From contig NZ_CP045455.1 of the NCBI RefSeq assembly GCF_030060925.1, forward strand, positions 1,392,517 through 1,456,516: DNA of 64,000 bases. Reading direction: 5' to 3'. The position numbers were made by a program, and so were the translations under genes. How positions within the stretch are numbered: position 1 is the stretch's first letter; each line of letters starts with the position of its first letter. A model generated the notes under the pieces. It worked only from the letters and a program-made list of their open reading frames with translations. It was not told where the DNA came from and did no database searches. This DNA is from Spiroplasma sp. SV19. Lineage in GTDB: Bacteria > Bacillota_I > Bacilli_A > Mycoplasmatales > Mycoplasmataceae. Shown here piece after piece: positions 1 to 9,455 of this stretch.

Positions 1-1
1 C

Positions 2-232
2 ACAGCAGGTTCAACATCAGTTACTATTGAAGGTGGTCTTCTTGCCGGGTCATTAGGAACAGCAATTGAAACATTAGGCATTTCATTGGCAATTGCTGCT
101 GTAATTTATGGCGGCTATTATGCTTATCAGAATTGAGATAGTATTAAACACTTTGCGAGTGAAGCATTTAGAGCAACTGAACATTATTTTTCAACAGTAG
201 CGGATTATTTAAAAAGTTGCTGGCCTTTTTAA
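2..232 (+). CDS. C-terminal part of an unrecognised membrane-associated protein
   Basis: The reading frame is open from the window edge to TAA at 230-232 (76 codons seen), with one TGA read as Trp. The visible part has a Gly/Ala/Ile-rich hydrophobic stretch (GISLAIAAVIYGGYYAY) that could be a membrane segment or a phage-tail or glycine-zipper helix. It is followed by an amphipathic tail ending in SCWPF. The start lies outside the window. I do not recognise the family. A strong terminator follows, so it ends a transcription unit separate from the restriction genes. Confidence 0.55.
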
Positions 233-301
233 TAAAATTTATTAAAAATAGTACAAATAATTTTAGAGTTAATTTATTTCAAAATTAAATATCATTTTCT
301 A

Positions 302-349
302 AAAAATGAGAATATCTATGGTGTGATATTCTCATTTTTACTTTTTTTA
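302..349 (+). terminator. Rho-independent terminator
   Basis: A perfect 15-bp stem (AAAAATGAGAATATC at 302-316 paired with 325-339) with an 8-base loop is followed by a T-rich run. It lies about 70 bases after the first gene. Confidence 0.85.
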
Positions 350-776
350 GATATTTTATGTTTAGAAAGAAGATGAAAGTAGTATTACTTATATATTACT
401 ATGTTAGATGACTTTTTAATTAAAATATTAATAATTCTTATTTTTGTTGAAAATTAATTTTTAATAAAGTAAACTTATAATTAGAAAAAGCTGTTAAAAC
501 TTTTATAAAATTAATAATTTTTATTTTAAATAATTAATATATCATCTAAATCATGATTTTTAGAGTAAATACTAAAGTTAAAAGTAATTAACATAATTTT
601 AATTATTTAAATTATATTAATAATAAATTAATTAGGTCAATTAATATTTGAAAATGTATTAGAACTAAACTTGTTAGTTTTAAAAATAAAAAATTTATGT
701 AATAAATTTTGAAATATTAATTGAAAACTTATTTATTTTATTGCATACAAACTTAAAAGGGATATTAACAGAAGTT
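350..776. other. Non-coding AT-rich spacer
   Basis: No open frame with a ribosome binding site, no repeat and no RNA-like structure could be supported on either strand here. It separates the first gene's terminator from the putative hsdR promoter. Confidence 0.5.
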
Positions 777-805
777 TTGAGCTAATTTTATTATTTAATT
801 AAAAT
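777..805 (+). promoter_or_regulatory. Possible sigma-A promoter of hsdRM
   Basis: TTGAGC (777-782), a 17-base spacer and TAAAAT (800-805) lie about 75 bases upstream of hsdR. The spacing is ideal, but such matches are common in AT-rich DNA. Confidence 0.35.
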
Positions 806-880
806 CTTAAAATGTAGGAAAGCAAAAAGTTATTACTAACAATAATTAAATTAAAGAACAAAGGAAAGTAGGATCTGGTG

Positions 881-3800
881 ATGCTGGAAAAAGAATTTGA
901 AGCAATTTTTATAAATAAACTTATTGATAATGGTTATGAATATCTTGAAATGGATAAAATTTTAGAGAAAAGAGGAACTATAGAAAACATTTTATTACTT
1001 GATTTAATTGAAGAAAGTATTAAAAGATTAAACCCCAGAATAAGTCAAAAAAGTATTCATGATGCTATTAAACAAATTAAAGCAACTTCTTCTTCTGATT
1101 TAATTATTGCTAATGAAGCTGGAATGGACAAAATAATCAATGGAATCAAAGTATTTGATAATGAAAAAAAGATGATAATAACTTGTAAAATTGTTGATTT
1201 TGATGATTTCAAAAATAATAAGTTTATTGTTACAAATCAGTTTAAAATGTTATCTACTCATCCGACTTCTAGAACTCAAATTGTTGATATAGTAATATTT
1301 CTTAATGGCTTACCAATTATTATTGGTGAATTAAAAAATCCTGACAATTTTTCGAGAAAAACAATTGAGTTAGCATATGATCAACTGCAAAATTATCAAA
1401 TATATTTAAAAGACTTGTTTGTTTTTAATTGTTTTAATTTTATTAGTGATAAATTTAGTAATAAATATGGAACAATTACATCTTCTTATGATCGATTTTT
1501 TAACTGGTTTGACAAAAGTAAGCATGAAAATTTATTAGATAATTTTATTAATGGATTATTATCTAAGGAAATAATATTAGATATTATTAAAAATTTTTTG
1601 TTCTTTACTATTGATAACAAAAATAATTTAAATCATAAAATTATAGCAGGACATCACCAATATCAAGGTGTGAATAGTGCAATTAATAGAATATCTCAAA
1701 ACAAGGATAATAAAGGTGGAATATTTTGACATACTCAAGGTTCTGGTAAGTCATTTTCAATGGTATTTTTAACAAAAAAATATATTGATTTAAATCCAAA
1801 AGCAACAATTCTTGTAATAACAGATCGAAAGGATTTAGATTTTCAATTAGCTGATACATTTATTAATTCTAAAAAATATTTAGGTCAAGAACCTGAACGC
1901 ATTGAAAGTATTAAGGAACTTAAAGAAAAACTAAACAACAAGAGGCAAAATGGGATTTACTTATCTACAATCCAAAAATTTACTGATGAAATTGGGGTTT
2001 TATCAACAAGAGATGATATATTAATTATTGCTGATGAAGCTCATCGCTCACATAATTTAGATCTTAATTTTGAGATAAATAAATTGCAATTAAAGATAAA
2101 AGAAGGAAATGCTCAAAGACTACGAAAAGCTTTCACGAATGCTGTATTTGTTGGTTTTACCGGAACACCGATTGAACAAGAGGATAGGAGTACGAAAGAT
2201 ATTTTTGGGGAATATATTTCAAAATATTTAATGTCAGATGCTATTAAAGATGGAACAATAGTTGATATTTTTTATGAACCACGGAAAAAAGAGTTGCATC
2301 GAGATATTGAAGAGTTTGAAAAAATTGATAATGAATATGAACTTATTAAGCAAAAATATAAGAGTGATACATTCATCTATGAAGAAGCAGTTAAAACATT
2401 AGGATTAAAATTAAATACTTTTGAAAAATTAATTGAAAATGATGGAAGAATAGAAGCAATTAGTAGTGATTTTATTAAGCATTATAAATCACGAATTAAT
2501 ATTCTAAAAGGTAAAGCAATGTTTATTGTGTTTAATCGAAAATGTGCCATAAAATACTATAAGGAAATAATTAAGCAAGCACCAGAATTAGAAAAACACA
2601 TAAAAGTAATAATGACAGCAAATAAACAAGCTGATGCGAAGGAAGTTTTAGAGTTAATTGGAAGAGATGAAGACAAAAAGGTTTTTGCCAAAGAATTTAA
2701 AGATCCAGAATCAGATTTTAAAATTGCAATAGTGGTTGACATGTGGTTAACTGGCTTTGATGTTCCATGTTTAGATGTTATTTATATTGATAAATGACTA
2801 AAGATGCATAATTTAATGCAAGCTGTAGCGAGGGTTAATCGAGTTTATAATGATGCAAAAACCAATAAAGTTAAATCATCAGGGTTAATTGTTGATTATA
2901 TTGGACTTTGAAAAAATTTAAATAAAGCTCTAGATTTCTATAATAATCATGGTGATGAGGTATCTATTACAGGAAAAACAAGTGATGAGGTCAAAGAGCA
3001 ATTACTTACAACAATCGATGAAATATTGAATAAATATTTTAGTGAATTTAAGGAAAAAATGTGCGCAAAGCAGGACAATGAAATCAAAAATTATATGCTT
3101 ATTGAGGAATTACATAACCATTTAATTAAAAATAACTTAGTTAAATCACTTATTGATGATAGTAAAGGATTGACAAAAATGTTATCAGTTTCACTTGGAA
3201 TTCTAAATGAAATTGAAATAAATGCAACTGTAATTTTAATTGTTCTTAGAAAAGAAATTATCAACTTTGAGTTAGGAAAAATAGATGTTGAAACGGATGT
3301 TAGAAAAATTTCAACAAGAATTAATAATGCAATCATATGCAAAGGTAATTTTGAGGAAAAAGATTATAAACCAGTATCATTAAATGATTTAATAAATCAC
3401 CTCTCTATATTAAAAACAAAGACTACTAATCTTGAGTATAATGCTGAATTAATTAAAATTACAGCATATAAAGTAGTAGATGAATTAAAAAAACATAGTC
3501 TCATTAGAGCCAAAAAATTGTCTGAAAAGATTGACCAATTAATTAATCAGTTAAAAGAAGGGCATATTTCTTTAAAAGAATTTAAAGAAATATTAACTGA
3601 TATTGCTGCTGAAGTAGTTAACGATTCTGCTGCTTCTAAATTAAATTTATCGGAAGCTGAATATTCCTTTTATGAGCTGATTTCACAAGAAATATATACA
3701 AAAAAGGATATTACTAACAAAGAATTATTAACCATAACACATGAAATTTATGATAAAGTAAAAAACATTATAACTGATTTATGAAGAATTAGACCAGCAG

Positions 3801-3949
3801 AAAAAAGTAAGGTTAAAACAGAAATTAAGTTAATTTTAATAAAACATAAGTTTCCTAAAGAAAGTTATTCTGATAATGAAAATAGTTTACGAAGTCAATT
3901 AACAAGACAAATTGAAGAACTAGTAGAAAATGATTTTGAGTTTGAATAG
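881..3949 (+). CDS. hsdR: Type I restriction enzyme, R (motor/nuclease) subunit
   Basis: Read with TGA as Trp this is one continuous frame of about 1022 residues, normal for HsdR. The N-terminal nuclease core shows Asp136 and Glu150-x-Lys152 (in IIIGELKNP), the PD-(D/E)xK signature. The helicase motor follows: Walker A QGSGKS near 286-291, DEAH near 385, VGFTGTP, and a late AVARVNRVY motif. The C-terminal third is helical, as expected for the region that contacts HsdM/HsdS. The enzyme translocates DNA with ATP and cleaves unmodified DNA. ATG 881 is preferred over GTG 878 because AGTAGGA lies 7 bases upstream. hsdM follows 12 bases later, so they form an operon. No frameshift was seen, which contrasts with the hsdS genes downstream. 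Confidence 0.95.
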
Positions 3950-3961
3950 GAGAATGAAATA

Positions 3962-5488
3962 ATGCACAAAAATATGAATGTAGAATTAGAAAATAAGTTA
4001 TGAGCAGCATGCGATGAACTGCGAGGGAACCAGTCATCAGAAGAATATATGCATATAATTATTGGAATTATGTTTTTAAAACATATGTCCGATAAGTTTA
4101 ATATTGCACTTAAAAAAATTGAAATAGATTTTCCTGATAATTTTCAGGAATTAATTAAGGACAAAGATTTTTTAATTACAAAACATAATGTTTCTTTTAT
4201 TATTCCTGAAAAAGCTAATTGAACTTATATAGAACAATATGCTTCACAACCAACAATTGGAGAAGTAATTGATAATGCTCTGCTTGAGATTGAAAATATT
4301 AATCCATCATTAAAAGGGCTTTTTAATAAAAACTATAATCGTCCTGAATTAGACCAAATTAAATTAGGGAAAGTTGTTTCAATTTTTTCAAATGTAGATT
4401 TAAATGAATTTGGAGAAGATATTATTGGAAGAACTTATGAATATTTTTTAGGGCATTTTTTTAAGAAACAAGGTCAAAAAGGAGGAGAATTTTATACTCC
4501 TAAATCTGTTGTTGAGTTAATGGTTAATATTTTAAACCCGACACAAGGAACTTTGTATGATCCTTGTTGTGGAACGGGTGGAATGTTTGTTCAAGCACGA
4601 AAAAAATTAGAAAAAGATAACAAAGATGTTGATGGGTTAGTTATTTTTGGACAAGAATCACAAACAAAAACATGACAATTAGCAAAAATTAATTTATTGA
4701 TTCATGGTTTTAATGAATTAGAAATTAATTTAGGGCATAAATCAGCTGATACTTTTTCTGATGATTTATTTAAAAACAAAAGCGCAACTTTTGATTATGT
4801 GTTAGCAAATCCACCTTTTAATATTAAAAAATGAAATCAAGAAAATTTGTTAGATGATAAACGTTGACAATGAGGGATTCCCCCCAAAGGAAATGCTAAT
4901 TATGCTTGACTTTCACATATTATGGAAAAATTAAATAAAACAGGTAAAGCAGCGGTTATTTTAGCGAATGGATCATTATCTTCTTCTCAAAAAAATGAAA
5001 TAGAAATTAGAAAAAATTTTTTAAAAGACAATCTAATTGAAGGCATTATTGCTTTGCCAGACAAATTATTTTATACAACTGGAATATCTGCTTGTATTTG
5101 AATCTTAAATAAAAATAAGAAAAATAATAATGTTTTAATGATAAATTGTGAATCATTAGGAGTAATGGTTAATAAAACATTACGTGAATTAAGTGAAGAT
5201 GACATAGCAAAAGTTACAAAAATATATAATGATAATCAAATTGGAGATGTTAATATACCTGGAATTGCTAAAACAATTAGTTGAAAAGAAATTGAGGACA
5301 ATGATTATTCATTAGTTCCCGGAAGGTATATCGAAATTGTTGAAGAAAAAATAGATATTAAACAAACTAAAGAAGAAATAAAAGAACTATTTACTGAATT
5401 AACATCATTGTTAAAAGAATTTGATGAATTAAAATTAGAATTACCAAACGCAATTGAAAAAGCATTAAACTTTGAAAAAGAAGAATAA
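3962..5488 (+). CDS. hsdM: Type I DNA methyltransferase, M subunit
   Basis: This 508-residue protein is full length for HsdM. It has the N-terminal helical HsdM_N region, then the N6-adenine methylase fold with the SAM motif DPCCGTGGM (from residue 200) and the catalytic NPPF (283-286). The conserved lead-in EFYTPKSVV sits just before motif I. It methylates adenine in a target chosen by HsdS and also forms the core of the restriction complex. Start ATG 3962 follows AGGAGAATGAA at good spacing. Several TGA codons encode Trp. No intact hsdS follows directly; the specificity genes lie beyond 5.8 kb in an inverted arrangement. Confidence 0.95.
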
Positions 5489-5861
5489 TGCCTTTTTGAA
5501 TAAGATATTTTATTGTCCTAAGAGGAATCACTTTAAAGATTCCACGAAACTATTAAAAATATGTTTAGTTGTTAAAAACATTTTTCTGAATGATCATTTA
5601 ATTAATATATTTGAAATACCATTTCATTATATTGTTAATAGACATTGTTTAAATCTGTTTGTTTTAGATAATATTAACAAATAGATTATTGCTACAATTT
5701 TTCCCAAAACACAGGAACTTAAATAAATATGATAATGAGAAAATAGCATTGGTTTTAATTTTGTTAATTAACAGAGTAAAAAAACATAAGATTTAAATAA
5801 TGATAAGCATTACTTTTGATTTGACAAAGTAACTTATTTTTTATTAATTGCAAAATATGTT
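5489..5861. other. Degenerate spacer after hsdM
   Basis: An hsdS gene would be expected here. A frame of about 70 codons overlaps the hsdM end (to about 5684), but its sequence shows no HsdS features and it is probably not coding. I see nothing else supportable up to the 3' end of the inverted hsdS copy. Confidence 0.4.
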
Positions 5862-6435
5862 TTAAATTAATATTTTAATTAATTTATCTTTGATTTTATT
5901 TATAGTAATAATTAATTTGTTTAATAATATAAAAACATTATCAATATTTTCATATTCAAATTTTAGTTTTTTCAATTCTATATTAAGTAAATCCTTTTCA
6001 GATAAAACAGGCATTTTAGTTCCTTTTGATAACATATTACATTTATTTCAAAAATCTTCATTAAATAAATTATAAAATAAAGATAATTTATTTTTTATGA
6101 TTCTATACGCATATAATGTTCCATTAATATCTGCTTCATATGGTGTTAAACCAAATTTTTTTGATAAGTTCTAATTGAAGAAAATAAAAATATATTTTCT
6201 GTTACATAAAAACTATTTGTTTTATAAGTATTTTTTCCTTCATAATTATATATTAGTGGACTATTTTTTTCTAAAACTTTAGCTGACACCTGAGAAATGT
6301 TTTTTTTAATATTTTTTTCTTTTATTAAAATTGAATTTAATTGAAAAACTTTTGTTGAACTAGGTAAAATACTAATTGTATGTTGTATTTTTTTAAAAAA
6401 ATTAGAATGTTTTTTAAAATTATTTCAAAGGGTTC

Positions 6436-6451
6436 TATAATGTCAATTATA
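6436..6451. repeat. Central-class inversion site candidate (a)
   Basis: TATAAT-GTCA-ATTATA lies in the second linker of hsdS copy 1. It is exactly 100 bp from the identical site at 6536-6551 and in the same orientation. Confidence 0.5.
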
Positions 6452-6535
6452 TTACTAATATCTTTTTACAGTTTTTTTAGAATCTATTCGTATAAGATTT
6501 GAGTATTTTTTAAATTTTTCATCACCAAATTTTTC

Positions 6536-6551
6536 TATAATGTCAATTATA
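6536..6551. repeat. Central-class inversion site candidate (b)
   Basis: TATAAT-GTCA-ATTATA encodes the IIDII linker segment of hsdS copy 1. Its reverse complement has core TGAC, which matches copy 2 at 8238-8253. Confidence 0.55.
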
Positions 6552-6955
6552 GATTTTTGCTCATCAATATTTGGAACTTCTATTTTAATATCAGCTATAT
6601 TTTTAAAATACACATGTGGTTGCGCACTACCTTCTCTTACAGAAATAATATTTTTTTTAATACTTAAGATTTTGTAATTTAAATATTTTTGCAAAATTTC
6701 ATGTTTATTTTTAACTTCTAATGTAAAACAATCTGCTGCAAAAAAATCTGTTTTTGGAATAGAAATAAAACCTGCGTTAATTCCTGATGAAGAAATACAT
6801 AAAATTTCTTTTTCTCGATTTTTAAATTTATAGTATCCCTTAATATTTTTGCCAGCAGAAACTATTGGATAATATCCCTGTAAATAATGTTTACTAAAAT
6901 TTTTTTTGTGGTCAATTTCTCCTTTTCTTGAAATTACTATTTCTGAAAGTGTTTT

Positions 6956-6971
6956 TATAATAGCCATTATA
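6956..6971. repeat. Start-class inversion site candidate at hsdS copy 1
   Basis: TATAAT-AGCC-ATTATA spans the start codon of hsdS copy 1. It lies in a 20-bp stretch (6953-6972) repeated exactly and inverted at 7761-7780 over the start of copy 2. Confidence 0.6.
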
Positions 6972-7016
6972 ACTCTCTCCTTTTTATAAATTATATACTT
7001 ATTTTGGGAGGTTTTT

Positions 7017-7741
7017 ATGGAAAAGTATTTAAATTATTTAAGAGTTAATAATTATTCTAAAAATACAATATATGCATATAAATCAGCATTAAAAGATTTT
7101 TTTAATTATATTAGCAACGATCTTAATAATGTTGAACAAATATTACAATATTTTAGCAAATTTAAAATGAAATATAGTCCTGCTACATTAAACTTTAAGA
7201 AAATAGTTATTATTAATTTCCTAAAGTTTAATAAAAATAAATTATTTTTAAAAATTCAAAAATTAAAATTCCCAAGGATTCAAATAGATTTTTAAAGTTA
7301 TTTCAAAGGAACACTTTAATAAAAAAATAAAATTAATTAAAAATTTATTTGATAAAAATCTATTTAAAATTTTTTTTTTACTGGTATTAGAATAGCAGAA
7401 TTTACAAATTTAAAAATAAATGAAATTACAAATACATTAATAATATTTGGCAAAGGGGCAAAATATCGAGAAATACCAATAACTAAAAAAATTAATGATA
7501 TAAATTTTTATAATTATATAAATCTTTCAAAAAATATATTTATAAAAAAATAAAAGAATATTGGGATGAATGAGTTACACCGCACTCTTTTAGAAGATCA
7601 TTTTGTACTAACTTAATTGAAAGCGGCGCAAATATAAAAATTGTAAGTTTGATTATGGGACATTCAAAAATTGAAACAACGGCAAGATATATTCATTTTA
7701 ACAAAACTAAAATTAGTAAAGAACTTGAACAACACCTATAA
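7017..7741 (+). pseudogene. XerC/D-type tyrosine recombinase, frameshifted
   Basis: The first 92 codons form the SAM-like core-binding domain (MEKYLNYLRVNNYSKNT, SALKDFFNYI). The catalytic domain is then spread over other frames: TGIRIAEFTNLKI carries the first Arg, TPHSFRRSFCTNLIESG carries the HxxR, LIMGHSKIETTARYIHF carries the GH and the nucleophilic Tyr. Breaks lie near 7275 (A/C run), 7373 (T9 run) and 7550 (A run). About 240 residues if repaired, a normal length. The enzyme would rejoin DNA at short inverted sites. Its position between two inverted hsdS genes suggests a dedicated hsdS invertase. In its present form it cannot be made as one protein. Confidence 0.85.
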
Positions 7742-7763
7742 ATTAAAAATATAGGTGTTTTTA
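7732..7763 (+). terminator. Terminator of the recombinase gene
   Basis: ACACCTATA (7732-7740) pairs with TATAGGTGT (7750-7758), followed by a T run. It overlaps the recombinase stop codon and abuts hsdS copy 2, which would therefore be shielded from recombinase transcripts. Confidence 0.75.
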
Positions 7764-7777
7764 TAATGGCTATTATA
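7762..7777. repeat. Start-class inversion site candidate at hsdS copy 2
   Basis: TATAAT-GGCT-ATTATA covers the start codon of hsdS copy 2 and is the inverted partner of 6956-6971. The identity extends to 20 bp. Confidence 0.6.
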
Positions 7778-8835
7778 AAATTAAAAGAATTAGGTGAATT
7801 TAAAGGGGGTATTTCATCTTTAGATAAAAGTAAATATAATCAAGGTATTAATTTTGTAAATTACATGGATATTTTTAAAAATTTTTTTATTGATGATGAT
7901 ACAAAATTAAGTTTATATAACGCATCAGAAAAAGAAAAATATAATTATAATTTGAAATACGGAGATGCAATATTTACAGCATCATCAGAAACACCAGAAG
8001 AAATAGCTATGAGTACAATTTATTTATCAAATAAAATGGCTATTTTTAATGGTTTTTCAAAGAGATATAGATTTAATCATAAAATTTTACTGCCTAAATA
8101 TGCAGGATATTTTTTAGAAGTCCATGTTTTAGAAAACATGTAAAAAAAAATTTGTACAGGTTATACTAGATTCAATATTTCTCAAAAAACTTAAGTGAAA
8201 TTAAAATAAAAGTACCTAATTTAGATGTTCAAAAATCTATAATTGACATTATAGAGCCTTTTGATATTTTAAAAAATAATTTTGAAAATATAAATAAAAA
8301 TATTATTAATATAATTTCTAAATTAGGATTTTTAGTAATTAATAATAAAGGAGAAAAAAATTAACTATATTAAGCAATGTGAAAAAAGAATGAAAATGGA
8401 GTATATGTTCAAACATCTAATATTGGTGATTTTGATAACAAGATTAAAAATAAAGTTTATTATAATACTCTACCTTCTAGAGCTAAATTAAATTTTAAAA
8501 ATAATGTTTTGTATATTTCAAAATTAAATGGAGAAAGAAAATTTATTTATAGAGAACATTATAATGAGGATTTTATAATTTCAAATGGAATGTGTGGAAT
8601 TACAGCAAATGAAAATAGAAAATATACTTTATATGCTTTTTTACTATCGGATTTCTTTTATAAAATTAAAAGTATTCAGTCAATAGGTACTACAATGAGG
8701 GGAATTAATGATAACATATTAAATTCTATAGTTAATAAATATTATTTTAATTCTAATTTAAATTTTTACCTTAAGAAGTTATTTAATATATTATCAAAAA
8801 CTTCTATTATTATTGAAAAATTATCTTTTTTTTAA
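7766..8835 (+). pseudogene. hsdS: hsdS specificity gene, copy 2 (silent, frameshifted)
   Basis: It begins with the same MAIIK start as copy 1 but has no ribosome binding site, because the recombinase terminator sits directly upstream. TRD1 reads to about 8143 (LKELGEFKGGISSL, KYGDAIFTASSETPEEIA). After a frameshift near 8105 comes the linker VQKSIIDIIEPFDILKNN (about 8228-8290), then a stop. TRD2 is open from ATG 8377 to TAA 8835 with TGA as Trp (VYVQTSNIGDF, SIGTTMRGINDNIL). It encodes different recognition domains from copy 1, so exchange of starts or centres would create new specificities. It is best read as a silent donor of specificity domains that is also decaying. Confidence 0.8.
8238..8253. 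repeat. Central-class inversion site candidate (c)
   Basis: TATAAT-TGAC-ATTATA lies in the linker of hsdS copy 2. It is the inverted partner of 6536-6551 and 6436-6451. Confidence 0.55.
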
Positions 8836-9455
8836 TGAAAAATTATAAACATATTAATATAATTTTTTTTTTTTTTTTTTTTTGTAAAATTTTATTTAAA
8901 AATGTTATATTTAAAATATAAAAACTATGCTAATGAAGAAAATTATGAAATAATATTGTAAATTTATTTAAAAAGAAAAATTAATGCTTTTATTTTTTAT
9001 TGATAAGTAATACAACAAAACATAATTATTTTAAAAATAGTGAAGAGTTAATTGAAAAATTGCTAAAAAATTTAGTAACAGCTATTTTTGAGAAATTAGC
9101 CTTTGCATCAAGAATTTTTTTGCTCTGTGTTTTAAGTCAAATGTGTGAAATTATATTGATTAATTGTTTTATCATAAATTTAAAAACTGTTATAGAAAAG
9201 AATTAATAAGTCTCTTAGATTTATTTGTTAAACAATTGATGTAAGATTTAATTTATTAGGTAAAGCTAAAAACTTAAGCAAAATTTAAAAACATGAAAAA
9301 CTTTAACAAATGAGGAATTAAAAGTAATTGGTTTATATAAAAATATATAATATGATTTTGTAAAGAAAGTATTCAAAAAGTTAGATTATATATTTAGTAA
9401 AAAGTATGTTAATGTTTTTATTAATGTTTAAAAAATATTTTGTACGAGGTTAAAG
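8836..9455. other. Spacer with no recognisable gene
   Basis: Apart from the T21 run, only a short TTG-started frame (about 9000-9206) is open. It has no clear ribosome binding site or family resemblance. The stretch may hold gene residue, but nothing can be named. Confidence 0.4.
8863..8883 (+). repeat. 21-base T homopolymer
   Basis: A pure run of 21 T lies just after hsdS copy 2. No clear gene starts close downstream. TAAAAT directly follows the run, so it could be the spacer of a lost promoter. Confidence 0.9.

Larger units (their letters stand above)
5862..6967 (-). pseudogene. hsdS: hsdS specificity gene, copy 1 (inverted, frameshifted)
   Basis: Reading from ATG 6967 after AAAAAGGAGAGAG, the first 170 codons encode one target-recognition domain. 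It contains YYPIVSAGKNIKGYY and GINAGFISIPKTDFFAADCF, then the linker DEQKSIIDIIEKF, all typical of HsdS. A stop follows at 6455-6457. Beyond it, in other frames, a second linker (NIIDIIEPFEIIL) and a second recognition domain can be read (SSIRTYQKKFGLTPYEADING, then LSEKDLLNIELKKLKFEYE) down to about 5862. Frameshifts fall in A/T runs near 6400 and 6165. HsdS chooses the DNA sequence recognised by the complex. The gene points toward hsdM and faces away from copy 2, as in an invertible cassette. It keeps a good ribosome binding site, so a half-specificity product is still possible. Confidence 0.85.

Noticed and set aside
2557..2742. Minus-strand frame inside hsdR
   Set aside because: It lies wholly within the helicase part of hsdR; the sense strand has clear conserved motifs.
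5472..5684. Frame overlapping the end of hsdM, possible hsdS start
   Set aside because: It has no HsdS recognition-domain or linker motifs, and true hsdS copies are found further downstream.
9000..9206. TTG-started frame of 68 codons
   Set aside because: No ribosome binding site, no family resemblance, atypical Cys-rich composition; treated as noncoding.
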